Source: Luidia sarsii | Lineage: Eukaryota; Echinodermata; Asteroidea; Paxillosida; Luidiidae | DNA: 64,000 nucleotides | Direction: 5' to 3' | Assembly: GCA_949987565.1 (NCBI GenBank) | Contig: OX465102.1 | Coordinates: 24,466,760 to 24,530,759 of the forward strand | Shown: positions 55,214 through 64,000 of the stretch, piece after piece | Layout: each line of letters starts with the position of its first letter | How positions within the stretch are numbered: the stretch's first letter is position 1 | Notes under the pieces: generated by a model | The model's database searches: none | What the model saw: only the letters and a program-made list of their open reading frames with translations | Told to the model about the DNA's origin: nothing | Translations under genes and position numbers: made by a program

Positions 55214-55474
55214 CTGGGTTTATTTATTCACCCATCACAAACAATACCGGTAAGTGAATAACATGACATAAACAACAAAAATACACTTATTTATTGACTT
55301 AATTTAAGTTAATACAAAACAATACTTCCAGATGGGCTTGGAAAAACAAAGCAAAATAATAACCATGATCCTTAGACCTGGGGCCCATTTCATAGAGCTG
55401 CTTGATGGTAAACGATACTTTCCAGCTAAGTTATTGAATTTGAAAGTTAAACTTAAAGCCTCAAGCTCGGGCAA

Positions 55475-55990
55475 TCTCCAGCTAGCTCCGGCTAGCTCTG
55501 GCTAGCTCCGGCTAGCTCTGGCTAGCTCTGGCTAGCTCTGGCTAGCTCCGACTACCGGTAGCTCCGGCTAGCTCTTGCTAGCTCCGACTAGCTCCGGCTA
55601 CCTCCGGCTAGCTCTGGCTAGCTCTGGCTAGCTCCGACTACCGATAGCTCTGGCTAGCTCTTGCTAGCTCCGGCTAGCTCCGACTAGCTCCAGCTACCTC
55701 CGGCTAGCTCCGACTAGCTCCAGCTACCTCCGGCTAGCTCTGGCTAGCTCCGACTACCGATAGCTCTGGCTAGTTCTGGCTAGCTCCAGCTAGCATGGCT
55801 AGCTCTGGCTAGCTCTGGCTATCTTCGGCTCGGCTAGCTCCGACTAGCTCCAACTACATGTACATGTGTAGCTCTGGCTAGCTCCGACTACATGTAGCTC
55901 CAGCTACAGGTGTACTTCTGGCTACCTGCGGCAGCATGTATCTCCGGCTACATGTACCTCCAGTTAGCTCTGGCTACCTCTGGCTACCTT
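55475..55990 (+). repeat. 10-bp satellite, GGCTAGCTCT unit
   Basis: About 50 tandem decamers GGCTAGCTCT / GGCTAGCTCC / GACTAGCTCC, many with the palindrome GCTAGC. Units degrade to GGCTACCTCC toward the right end. Confidence 0.93.
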
Positions 55991-56580
55991 CGGCTACTTC
56001 CGGCTAGCACCGGCTTGGGTTTTACCAACACCCTGTCCCAATATTTCTGCATATTGCACAACATACATGTACTGAGTGATATATAGGCCAACCTGGGAGT
56101 CGGCTGTAGCAGTTCAGGGATCACACAAAGTGGATGCATATTGTAAAGTGTAAACATATTTTTAAACAAAGTGACCCAACTTGGAATTTTGTAGAAAAAA
56201 ATTATGAAAACTGCTACAGAGCTCTCGGCTAGTCCTCTTGTATCATGGGAACCATCGCATGGCAATGGGAGAAAAAGGGGTAGGAAGCGGACAATTTGGT
56301 ACGCTAAAGAGAGACACAGAACTTGACATACATAGTTGAAGAGCTAAGGACTGCCAAAAAGTGCCATGCTGTGGAGTGTGGACAGAAGTGTGGATTGGAT
56401 TCATTCACATGTTCCAGTAGGCATCAACTACACTGTAACTGTCTATATATGCTCTTGACTTGGCCCGCCAGTCACTGTAGGGGGTATGATATCGTCAACG
56501 GAAAACTCCCGCATGGGCCCGGACGGATGTACCCCTTACTATACTGCGTGCAGTTTGTATGTACACTCGCGAGCTGAATG

Positions 56581-56748
56581 ATGGTGTACTGCCAGGCTTT
56601 TGGATGTCAAAATGTCAGCGGGAAAATGAAAAAAAAAATCTTTCCATATTATGGAGTTCCCAACAAGGACAAGAGACCTGAGTTGTTTAGGAAGTGGGCT
56701 GCGGCCATCAAAGTTGAGAAATGTCAGCGACAAATACATTTGAAATGA
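56581..56748 (+). pseudogene. Truncated THAP zinc-finger copy
   Basis: 55 codons: MVYCQAFGCQN (first zinc pair) then NKDKRPELFRKWAAAIKVEK, then a stop before the C-x2-H half. Compared with the opposite copy, a replaced segment after IKVEK removes the second zinc-ligand pair. The finger cannot form, so this is called a pseudogene. It shares its upstream flank with the other copy. Confidence 0.7.
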
Positions 56749-57100
56749 CGTAATTTGTAGTGTGGTGATTGCGTAAAGTCTCGATCTATACATGTGCAAA
56801 CACTTTTACACGTGTTAGCGAAGCTGTGTGTAGCTTATTGGGGGTCAGGGGTCATGCACTTGAAGTCTTCCCTGAAACCTCACTGCACACATAGCATGCA
56901 GTGCATGGTATGCATGCACACAATAGTGCTGGGACTGCTCGTTGCGGTCAGCGACCAGGGAATAAACAGTGAGGGCGACTGGAGTCGCGTCGCCGATAGC
57001 GTGCAAATTGCAGCACAAATAAAAATAAGGCACGGTACCAATGTACATCCCTCCTGTATATCCCTCCTTCCTCCATGGTACCATATGCATGTATATGTAC

Positions 57101-57382
57101 GGCATGTTCCTTCAGCATTTTTCTTGGCTTCGAGCCGGTTAGTTTGGCCAGCAATCCTCCTCCAAAATAATCCTCCTCGGTGAAGTGATCGCTACAAATC
57201 ACGTCATTTTGACTGTATTTGTAGCCGACTTTGAGAAATTTCTCAACTTTGATAGCCGCAGCCCAATTCCTAAACAACTCAGGTCTCTTGTCCTTATTGA
57301 GAACTGCATGGAAAGATTTCCCCAGGTTTTCCCGCTGGTACATTTTGACATTTTGACATCCAAAAGCCTGGCAGTACACCAT
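57101..57382 (-). CDS. THAP-type C2CH zinc-finger domain exon
   Basis: 94 codons open from ATG at 57382 to a possible donor (GCC|gtacat) at 57100. It shows the THAP pattern: C-x4-C in MVYCQAFGCQN, the conserved Trp and basic helix in LFRNWAAAIKVEKF, then C-x2-H in VICSDHFTEEDYF, followed by LTGSKPRKMLKEHA, where THAP domains end in AVPTIF. THAP domains bind DNA in animal transcription regulators and in P-element transposases. I see no downstream exon, so it may be a gene fragment or transposon piece. The reading frame is undamaged. Confidence 0.6.
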
Positions 57383-57596
57383 CGTTCAGCTCACGAGTGT
57401 ACCGGTATACTGTAACTGCACGCGGATGTATTCATGTAGTAGGGGTACATCCGTCCGGGCCCATGCGGGAGTTGTCCGTCATTATGTCATACCCCCCGCA
57501 GTGACTGGCGGGCCATGCGAATTCAACCACCGAATTCCATGATTTTTCCCTCTTTATGAAACTCGTAGGTGAGTAGCACATAGGTAATTGTAGGTT

Positions 57597-58060
57597 CAAT
57601 AGAAATGAAGGGGTTGTTCATCGCGGTGGTGTATATAAGTAGAAAGGGTGATCAAAGTCACGCGATGTGTCGTTGCTTGTGGCGACGTTTTGGTTGCTAA
57701 CTGCTAACCTTCATCAGGCAACTGAAGAATGTGCGCTGCGGCGTCCGTTTATGTCCACTTTGCCGGTTCCTGTGTACCGGTTTGCGGACGTCGTAGTACG
57801 AAGTGATCGTGCGGTTTGGCGCGCGATTCTGGCGTCCACTAGCGGACCCGACCGTGAAGGGTCGGCGGTCGTGGCGTCTGATGGTGGGGAGCCAGAAACT
57901 ACTACGACGTCCGCAAACCGGTACACAGGAACAGGCGAAGCGGACATAAACGAACACCGCAGCGCACATTCTTCAGTTGCCTGATGAAGGTTAGCAGTTA
58001 GCAACCAAAACTTTGCCACCAGCAACGACACATCGCATCACTTTGATCACCTTTTCTACT
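57597..58060. mobile_element. 460-bp palindromic element
   Basis: Arms of about 155 bp (57640-57794 and 57900-58055) around a loop of about 105 bp. Each arm contains ACGTCCGCAAACCGGTACAC, TTCAGTTGCCTGATGAAGGT and GTCGTTGCTGGTGGC-type blocks. The loop and one arm recur at 4296-4730. Confidence 0.8.
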
Positions 58061-58089
58061 TAATTGTAACCTGTTGTTTTTAACACCCA

Positions 58090-58480
58090 ATCCGATAATC
58101 CTCTGAAATTTGCCACCGTACACAAAAACTGTGGTGCCCACTGCCTCAATCCTCTGAAATCCTCATAGGCAGGGAATGGGAATGGCCAGCAGCTCGTGGG
58201 TGAGTTTGCCCATGGGATGACTATAAATGTGTGGTTTGGAACCAATCATAACTACAGACCCCAATGCAGTTTGAGAATCAATCCTCTGAAATCCTCATTT
58301 CAGTCGAACCCCATGCAGCCTAAATCCTCCCAAATCCTTCTCCAGTAGTTTGCCCATTCAGCCTCAATCCTCAGAAATCCTTCCAAACTTCTCAACCTAT
58401 TCAGCCTCAATCCTCTGAAATCCTTGGAACCTTCATAACCTATTCAGCCTCATTCCTCTGAAGTCCTTTGCTTTAGCCCA
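58090..58480 (+). repeat. Degenerate repeat of AATCCTCTGAAATCC
   Basis: CAATCCTCTGAAATCCTC and variants about ten times, with GCAGCCTCAATCC / TTCAGCCTCAATCC between. A reversed end CAGAGGATTTCTGA at 58478 suggests a MITE-like edge. Confidence 0.6.
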
Positions 58481-59550
58481 GAGGATTTCTGACCACATGT
58501 ATGCAGATGCCTCCATATGATTGTACACAAAAAAATGACCAAAAAAATGCCATATTGGCATACAGTACATTTGTACATGTACATGTTAGTTCTGGCTTGT
58601 AAATAAATTCACAGTTTGGTCAACCAGTCACTGTGCAGTCATTTAATTATTTTATTTTTTTCGCGGGGGGGGGGGGGGGGTGCGGGGTACCGGGTACTGT
58701 TTTCATTAATTGTTTTTCAAAATTCCAAGTTGGGTCACTTCCCTTGGCTTCCCCAAGACCATCTGGCTCCAGGGATTTTGTATTTTTATTTTTTTTCAAT
58801 CTCAAAACATTCCAAGCGCCAGATAAGGAGTGATGTGATTCCGCTCCAAATCAGGGATAATGATTACTGCTTGCCATTGCTGGCCTGATGAGAAAGCCAA
58901 GGGCCGTGCATGGAGGGAAACCTGTCTCTATTCATGCTGCCGTACATGTATATGATAGCACACACAAAGTCGCCCCCAGGCCCCGAGGCAGTCAAATTCT
59001 TGAGTGATTACTTCCCGGACGACGATTGCGACGGTTCTCGTCTTTTTGATAATTTCCAAGGACCTGCCGTCCTCTCCCCATTGTACAGTACGCCCGCTAC
59101 GCTTTTAATTTGGGGGCTGATGCTTTAAAAGGGGTATCCGTCCGCATGGTTAAAAATTGTTGTTGTTTTTTCCCCTGTTATAAGAAAATGAAAATGGCAC
59201 CTTTTATGAGATCTGTTTTTCTGAAGTGAGATATCCTCATATTTAGTACATGTAGGTCCTGATTTTTGACGAAGGCATGTCTATCACCACTTGAGAAATT
59301 GCTTATAAATTGCTAAATTGCTTTTTCAGTGTGTAATTATTGCTTCTATGATGGCGCGTATTGTATTCTTTAAATGCATCCAGTGGAAATGCGGCTTTAG
59401 TGTTCCCCTTTTATACTGCTGACCTGACCACAGTTGGGTACCTCCACACTGCAGAGTGATTTCCGCATTGAAAACATTTTTTTTTTTCTAATTTACCCCA
59501 TTCAACCATACAAAACACCATACTTACTCCCCACAATTTTTTGTTGCTCA

Positions 59551-60005
59551 TGACCCAAATCCTGCAAGATCCTACAATCCTTCAGTGTTAAAAACCCCAT
59601 ACATGACCCGAATCCTATCCTGCATCACTGTTGGATGTGCGCCACTGCCTAAATCCTGCACTGATTTTTTGAACATGAAAGGAGACATTTTTGAAAGGAG
59701 AAAAACCTTATTGTTTTCTGTGGCTATAATAAACATTACAATTACAATGTATAATTTTATAACCACATGACCCGAATCCTTCAAAATCCTATTTTGGTGT
59801 TTGTCCCATGGAGCCCCAGTCCTACAGGGTACAAGATCGTCCTCCATCACATTGGGCCTTTTAACCTGTATCCTGCATTTTCCTACAGTGACAATAACGC
59901 CTTATGCCGTCAATTCTGCAAAATCCTACAATGCATCAACGACCAAGTGCCCTCAATCCTACACATTCCTACACTGGGACAATAGGATTCTGTAGGATTT
60001 GGGAA
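59551..60005. mobile_element. Putative MITE, CCCAAATCCT termini
   Basis: Left CCCAAATCCTGCAAGATCCT and, inverted from the right, CCCAAATCCTACAGAATCCT. Internal AATCCTACA / AATCCTGCA motifs are frequent. Confidence 0.55.
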
Positions 60006-61998
60006 GTTAGGGTTAGTAATGCAATGCGCAGTGTACATGTAATCTGCAAAAATTGAGAAGACCATGTATTAAAAAAAAAAAATTACATGTATACATGTAT
60101 TCCAGACATTTCTAGTCTATAAAGGACCTGGCAATTTTATAGGATTTTACTTGTCACCATAAATAATGTGCCTTACAAGTTACATTAAATATTGCACACA
60201 CATACTGCAGTCTCAATTTAGATTCATTACGGTCTGTCTCAAGGCAGTGATGAGATGAGGTAAGGTCCCACAGGGATCTTCACAGCGAAGTACAATGACC
60301 AGAGAATGTACACCTGCATGTGTAAGTTAATAATATTGAGCTAATCTCTCATTCCATGCAAGAACCAATGCATCCCCATTCATCCAAGCCTCTGTAAGTA
60401 CATGTACTGTCTACATGTACTGTACAACAGAACCTGTGAGTAGTCTGGTGTTATGAGACAATAGTGCCTCGGGTGCCAAGGGAAAGGTTCCTAAAATGAA
60501 ATAACATCACAAGTCCCCCAGGTACCTAGTAACTGTGTACATGTATGTACATGTACTTAAGTGCAGCTCGCTTCAGTTTAAAGTGTTGCATGTTACATGT
60601 CCGTTTCCACTGCCCAAAAAATCAATGTCTGCTTTTGCGTACCAGTGCTTGTGTGAGATATCAAGCCTTTAGATGATGGCCTTCCCTAAAAATTTAGTAA
60701 ACTTACATGTACATGTATGTATTTTCCAGGGTGGGGGCACTGGTCAGAAGCATTCAACCATCAACTACATGTACCGTATACCGGTACATGTATCTCCAGG
60801 GAAATGCTAACAAATTATGCAGTGGAACATCACAGTCTGGTGTGCTGTTAGGCTGCAGATACTGGTAGTGGGTTCGAGTCTGGTGGTAAGGGTCTGCGGT
60901 GCTCTTGTCCCTAAGCAGAAAGTCAGGAGGCACTTTGCCACAAATTGCTTTTCCAATATTCAGAAGTACATGTAAATGGGTATACCCCCAGGGGGTTGAC
61001 GGTTGAGATGGTTTGTGGTTAAAGCATACAAAGTGATGGTTTGAGTTCTGCTACTGGTTTTTTTTTTAGGTGGCACTTGCATCCTTGGGGCAAGATGCAT
61101 TAAGTTATCACAAATTGGCTTTCTCCAACCAAGGGAGTAAATGGGAATACATGTACCTGCACACACATGTACCGGTACATGTACAGTAGTTGTATGAGGG
61201 TAGGGTATGGATGGCTCTGTGTTTGAGTAGCTGCTACATGTATGTGCTTGCATGGTAGCCACAAATTGGCACAATATGGCTGTTTGCTTCACTGGGGGCG
61301 TTCAGATGGTTTTAGGAGTGTTGGTTGACCCAGTGACCAGGGGTGGGTGGATTTCACAAAGCCTTAAAGGGTCTCTGCAATAAATATCACAGTCAAGCTC
61401 ATTTTCTCAGTGCTGTCATCTAGGGATCTGGAGTGTACAAACATAATGGCAAGCTTCTTTTTCTTAGTGGAGTCAGAAATTGGTTATATTTTTATCTTTA
61501 AAAAAAATCAATATAAAAATGAGGGTGCTATTAAGGTCATGTCAGGAACCCACAGTTTAAAAAGCATTAAATTTCAAAATGCAAATCAATCCCTCTGGAT
61601 TAGGTTTGATGAAAAACTCCTTCACTAAATGTTTATGAAGCATACATTTTGGCAGTAAATCAACAGGTTTAGGGATAGGTCTGCAGGAAAAACCAGACAT
61701 TTTCAGAACTTGTGTACATACTGTAACCAATTGGGTTTCTCTTGCATGATCCTGTAATGACATTGACATCACAAATTTGCTTAATATTGGAATTCTCATT
61801 AGCATTAAAACTTAAAACTTGCCAATACACCCCAGAACGAGTATAAACGAGTGTGGAAACCAATTTGATTGTTAGCAACATTGCAAAACACTTGTGTAGA
61901 ATGGATTTAAGTTATAAGGTGTATATTTTTATTTATATTTGGACTAAATATGTTAAAATGTTTATTTTGGACTAACATTTTCTGTTTGTTGTTTTCAG

Positions 61999-62229
61999 AT
62001 TCCTGTCTCGTCATTGATTGAGGTCAGGGGAATGGTAGCATCTCTCGCATTCACTCAGCTTCCAGTTGTTGTGGTGATCCGATTTTCTTCCAAAAACCCT
62101 GAGCAGAGCGGTCCTTGGTCCAACCGGAGTCTTCAGATCGTCACTCGGGAAAGCTCATCTCTGTCTTTGTCGGCATTGCCTGAGCTGGCTTCCTACATCA
62201 GCTGTTGGGCCAGCAAATTTCTCCAATGA
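61999..62229 (+). other. Possible exon of unknown identity upstream of FBXO8
   Basis: A good acceptor (TTGTTTTCAG|ATTCC) is followed by 76 open codons ending in TGA: begins IPVSSLIEVRGMVASLAF, ends LPELASYISCWASKFLQ. No domain recognised. It could be the last exon of an unseen gene or an FBXO8 5' UTR exon that happens to be open. Confidence 0.3.
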
Positions 62230-62553
62230 TGTGACACAAACCTAGAACCACGACCACAATGATGTAGTAGACCGGCGCCGGGTATTGTTTTGGAAGATTT
62301 GGCCTTTGAAAAAGGTCCTGATAGGATCAAAACGTCAGGCCCTCTGAACTTTTGACATCTAGAGAAACGTTTGAAAACAAAAACAAAGATTGACTCATAG
62401 TGTATCCGCAGTGTATCTTAAAACAAAAACTTGGCATGAATCTGAAAAAGTTTGCACCCGGAAGGTCAACCAGCTTGTTACTGGTGGTCTTGGTCGGGCC
62501 TTGCTAGGGCCCTCCAGTGAACTTGAGGCGAGGTGTAACAGAAGGGACACCCG

Positions 62554-63314
62554 ATGGGGCAGTCACTGAGGAAAGCCCGGAGACACCGCGGCTTCCCGCG
62601 CCGCTTGCCCAGCTTCCTGGACCGGGAGGAGAAGCTGCCTGACCTGGCCGAGATGCCGCCGGAGCTGGCCTACATGGTCCTGTCCAACCTCAATGCCGAG
62701 GACCTCTGCCTGGCTATGTGCGTCAACCACCTGTGGAGGGAGCTCTCCCGGGACGACCTCCTGTGGCAAGGGTGAGGAGAGGTACTGGCCGTCCAGGTCA
62801 ACGGCTGTGGTGATTTGCTGTGCCTGTGGTGGCCATTTTGATGTCCGTGGCTGTGGTTATGGCATTGGGTATTGGGATGTTTGTGGCTGTGGCTATACTG
62901 TACTGGTAGCTGTGGCTATGGTGTTGGGCATTGGGATGTTAATGGCTGCAGCTACATGTACAAACTCAAAATAACATTAAAGGGGTTTAAACAAAAAAGA
63001 TTAACATAAAAAAGAAGAAAGAAAACAGATACAACATCCAATTAGGTCCTGTAGGATTGCCCGAAAGAAACTAGTTTCTGTAGTAGAGGCACTGCTAAAC
63101 TGATGATGGACTTACACAATGTAGTTGGGCTATAAACGATAAAGATGATTGACCTCCTTGTTGGTGCTTGTTTGTCTTGCCTACCAGGTTGTGCCGCGGC
63201 ACATGGCCCTACGTCTCCTGCTATGACAGAGCCAATGTGCCAGGCTTCTCCTTCATGGACCTCTACATGAAGCTGGACGAGGGCTCTCTCACCTTCAATG
63301 CCGACGCTCAGATG
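62554..63314 (+). CDS. FBXO8: FBXO8, F-box (and Sec7) protein, first two coding exons
   Basis: Exons 62554-62771 (72 codons + 2 nt) and 63188-63314, joined in frame, 115 residues; the gene runs off the right edge. Starts MGQSLRKARR, like the vertebrate MGQ start, with Gly2 as a possible myristoylation site. The F-box spans about residues 33-75: MPPELAYMVLSNLNAEDLCL, then LWRELSRDDLLWQGLC, which should bind SKP1 in an SCF ubiquitin ligase. It continues FSFMDLYMKLDEGSLTFNAD, the conserved linker before the Sec7 domain, which is not in the window. FBXO8 is known to target ARF6-type GTPases; that is family knowledge. Head-to-head with CEP44. Confidence 0.93.
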
Positions 63315-63419
63315 GTAAGGAAATCACTGATTGAAATCACTGATTTGTTGACCTCTGTGTGACTGCCTGGTGATTTAATGAGGCCGAGGCCAGGCTAAAC
63401 GTAGGGTGAACAGACTATA

Positions 63420-64000
63420 CATGTAGTTCAATTACCTTGTACCATTGCCCAACAATACTGTAGTTACATGTATATTGCTTCTTACCATTGCCCAATCATA
63501 GTCATATTGCCTCCTACAATTGCCCAATCATAGATATATTGTCTTTTTTCATTGGCTAATCATAGTTATATTGCCTCGTACCTTTGCCTAACCATAGTTA
63601 TATTGCTTCTTACCATTACCCAATCATAGTTATTTTGCCTCCTACAATTGCCCAATCATAGTTATTTTGCCTCCTACAATTGCCCAATCATAGTTACCTG
63701 TATATTGCCTCGTACCATTGCCCAATCATAGTTATATTGTCTCATACCCTTGCCCAATCATACCATAGTCATATTGCCTCCTACAATTGCCCAATCATAG
63801 TCATATTGCCTCCTACAATTGCCCAATCATAGTCATATTGCCTCCTACAATTGCCCAATCATAGTTATATTTCCTCCTACAATTGCCCAATCATAGTTAT
63901 ATTGCCTCCTACAATTGCCCAATCATACTGTAGTTATATTGCCTCCTACCATTACCCAATCATAGTTATATTGCCTTGTACAATTGCCCAATCGTAGTTA
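63420..64000 (+). repeat. 32-bp tandem repeat in FBXO8 intron 2
   Basis: Unit contains CCTACAATTGCCCAATCATA followed by GTYATATTGCCT, about 18 copies, continuing past the window edge. Each unit has CCCAAT. Confidence 0.9.

Larger units (their letters stand above)
56459..57512. mobile_element. Inverted duplication carrying two THAP-domain exons
   Basis: Left arm (about 56459-56775) and right arm (about 57185-57512) are diverged inverted copies sharing CTCCCGCATGGGCCCGGACG, the THAP start and AAGGACAAGAGACCTGAGTT. The copies point toward each other. The 410-bp centre is not shared. Possibly ends of a THAP-encoding (P-element-like) transposon or a duplicated THAP gene fragment. Confidence 0.6.
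51741..62553. other. CEP44-FBXO8 head-to-head spacer, transposon-rich
   Basis: No intact conserved gene recognised apart from the THAP exons and the doubtful exon at 61999. The stretch holds the 52065-53702 element, MITEs, the 10-bp satellite, two Y-rich degenerate repeat blocks (58090-58480, 59545-60005), and an ACATGTAC-rich stretch (about 60380-61200). 5' UTR exons of both genes are expected here. Confidence 0.55.

Noticed and set aside
54872..55261. 129-codon plus-strand frame
   Set aside because: It spans two palindromic MITEs; its residues mirror the inverted repeats.
63420..64000. CRISPR-like array of regularly spaced repeats
   Set aside because: Units are contiguous 32-bp tandem copies without unique spacers, inside an intron of a eukaryotic gene.

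Overview
This is a eukaryotic nuclear window. Genes are split by many GT-AG introns, exons are GC-rich, and introns and spacers are filled with satellites, tRNA-derived SINEs and short inverted-repeat DNA transposons. I joined exons by hand from splice sites, reading frame and family resemblance. The proteins are most like bilaterian animal orthologues, and the repeats (ACATGTAC-rich stretches, many MITEs) suggest a marine invertebrate, possibly an invertebrate deuterostome such as a cephalochordate, echinoderm or hemichordate. I cannot name the species.

Layout: (1) 1-10227, + strand: the 3' three quarters of ABCE1 (ribosome-recycling ATPase; 11 exons seen, start off the window), followed by a 16-copy 98-bp tandem array. 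(2) 17128-21857, - strand: complete MCTS1 (6 coding exons, 181 aa), tail-to-tail with ABCE1. (3) 22014-39718, + strand: complete CWF19L2 (15 coding exons, 977 aa), divergent from MCTS1 with only 156 bp between start codons. (4) 42630-51726, - strand: complete CEP44 (9 coding exons, 603 aa), tail-to-tail with CWF19L2. (5) 62554 to beyond the right edge, + strand: first two coding exons of FBXO8 (F-box part; the Sec7 part is outside). CEP44 and FBXO8 are head-to-head, as they are in human.

The genes are housekeeping in type: ABCE1 and MCTS1 act in ribosome recycling and reinitiation, CWF19L2 in spliceosome/lariat turnover, CEP44 at centrioles, FBXO8 in ubiquitination. They do not form an operon-like system.

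The 51.7-62.5 kb stretch is mostly transposon-derived: a 1.64-kb element bounded by inverted 15-bp arrays with an 8-bp target duplication, palindromic MITEs, a 10-bp-unit satellite, and an inverted pair of THAP zinc-finger exons. In the introns, the clearest mobile elements are an 890-bp foldback element with a 9-bp target duplication (Mutator-like), a 1.29-kb hAT-like element with an 8-bp duplication nested in an older repeat, a PIF/Harbinger-like MITE with TTA duplication and a pogo-like MITE with TA duplication. I found no genuine tRNA or rRNA gene, no CRISPR array and no prokaryote-type defence system.
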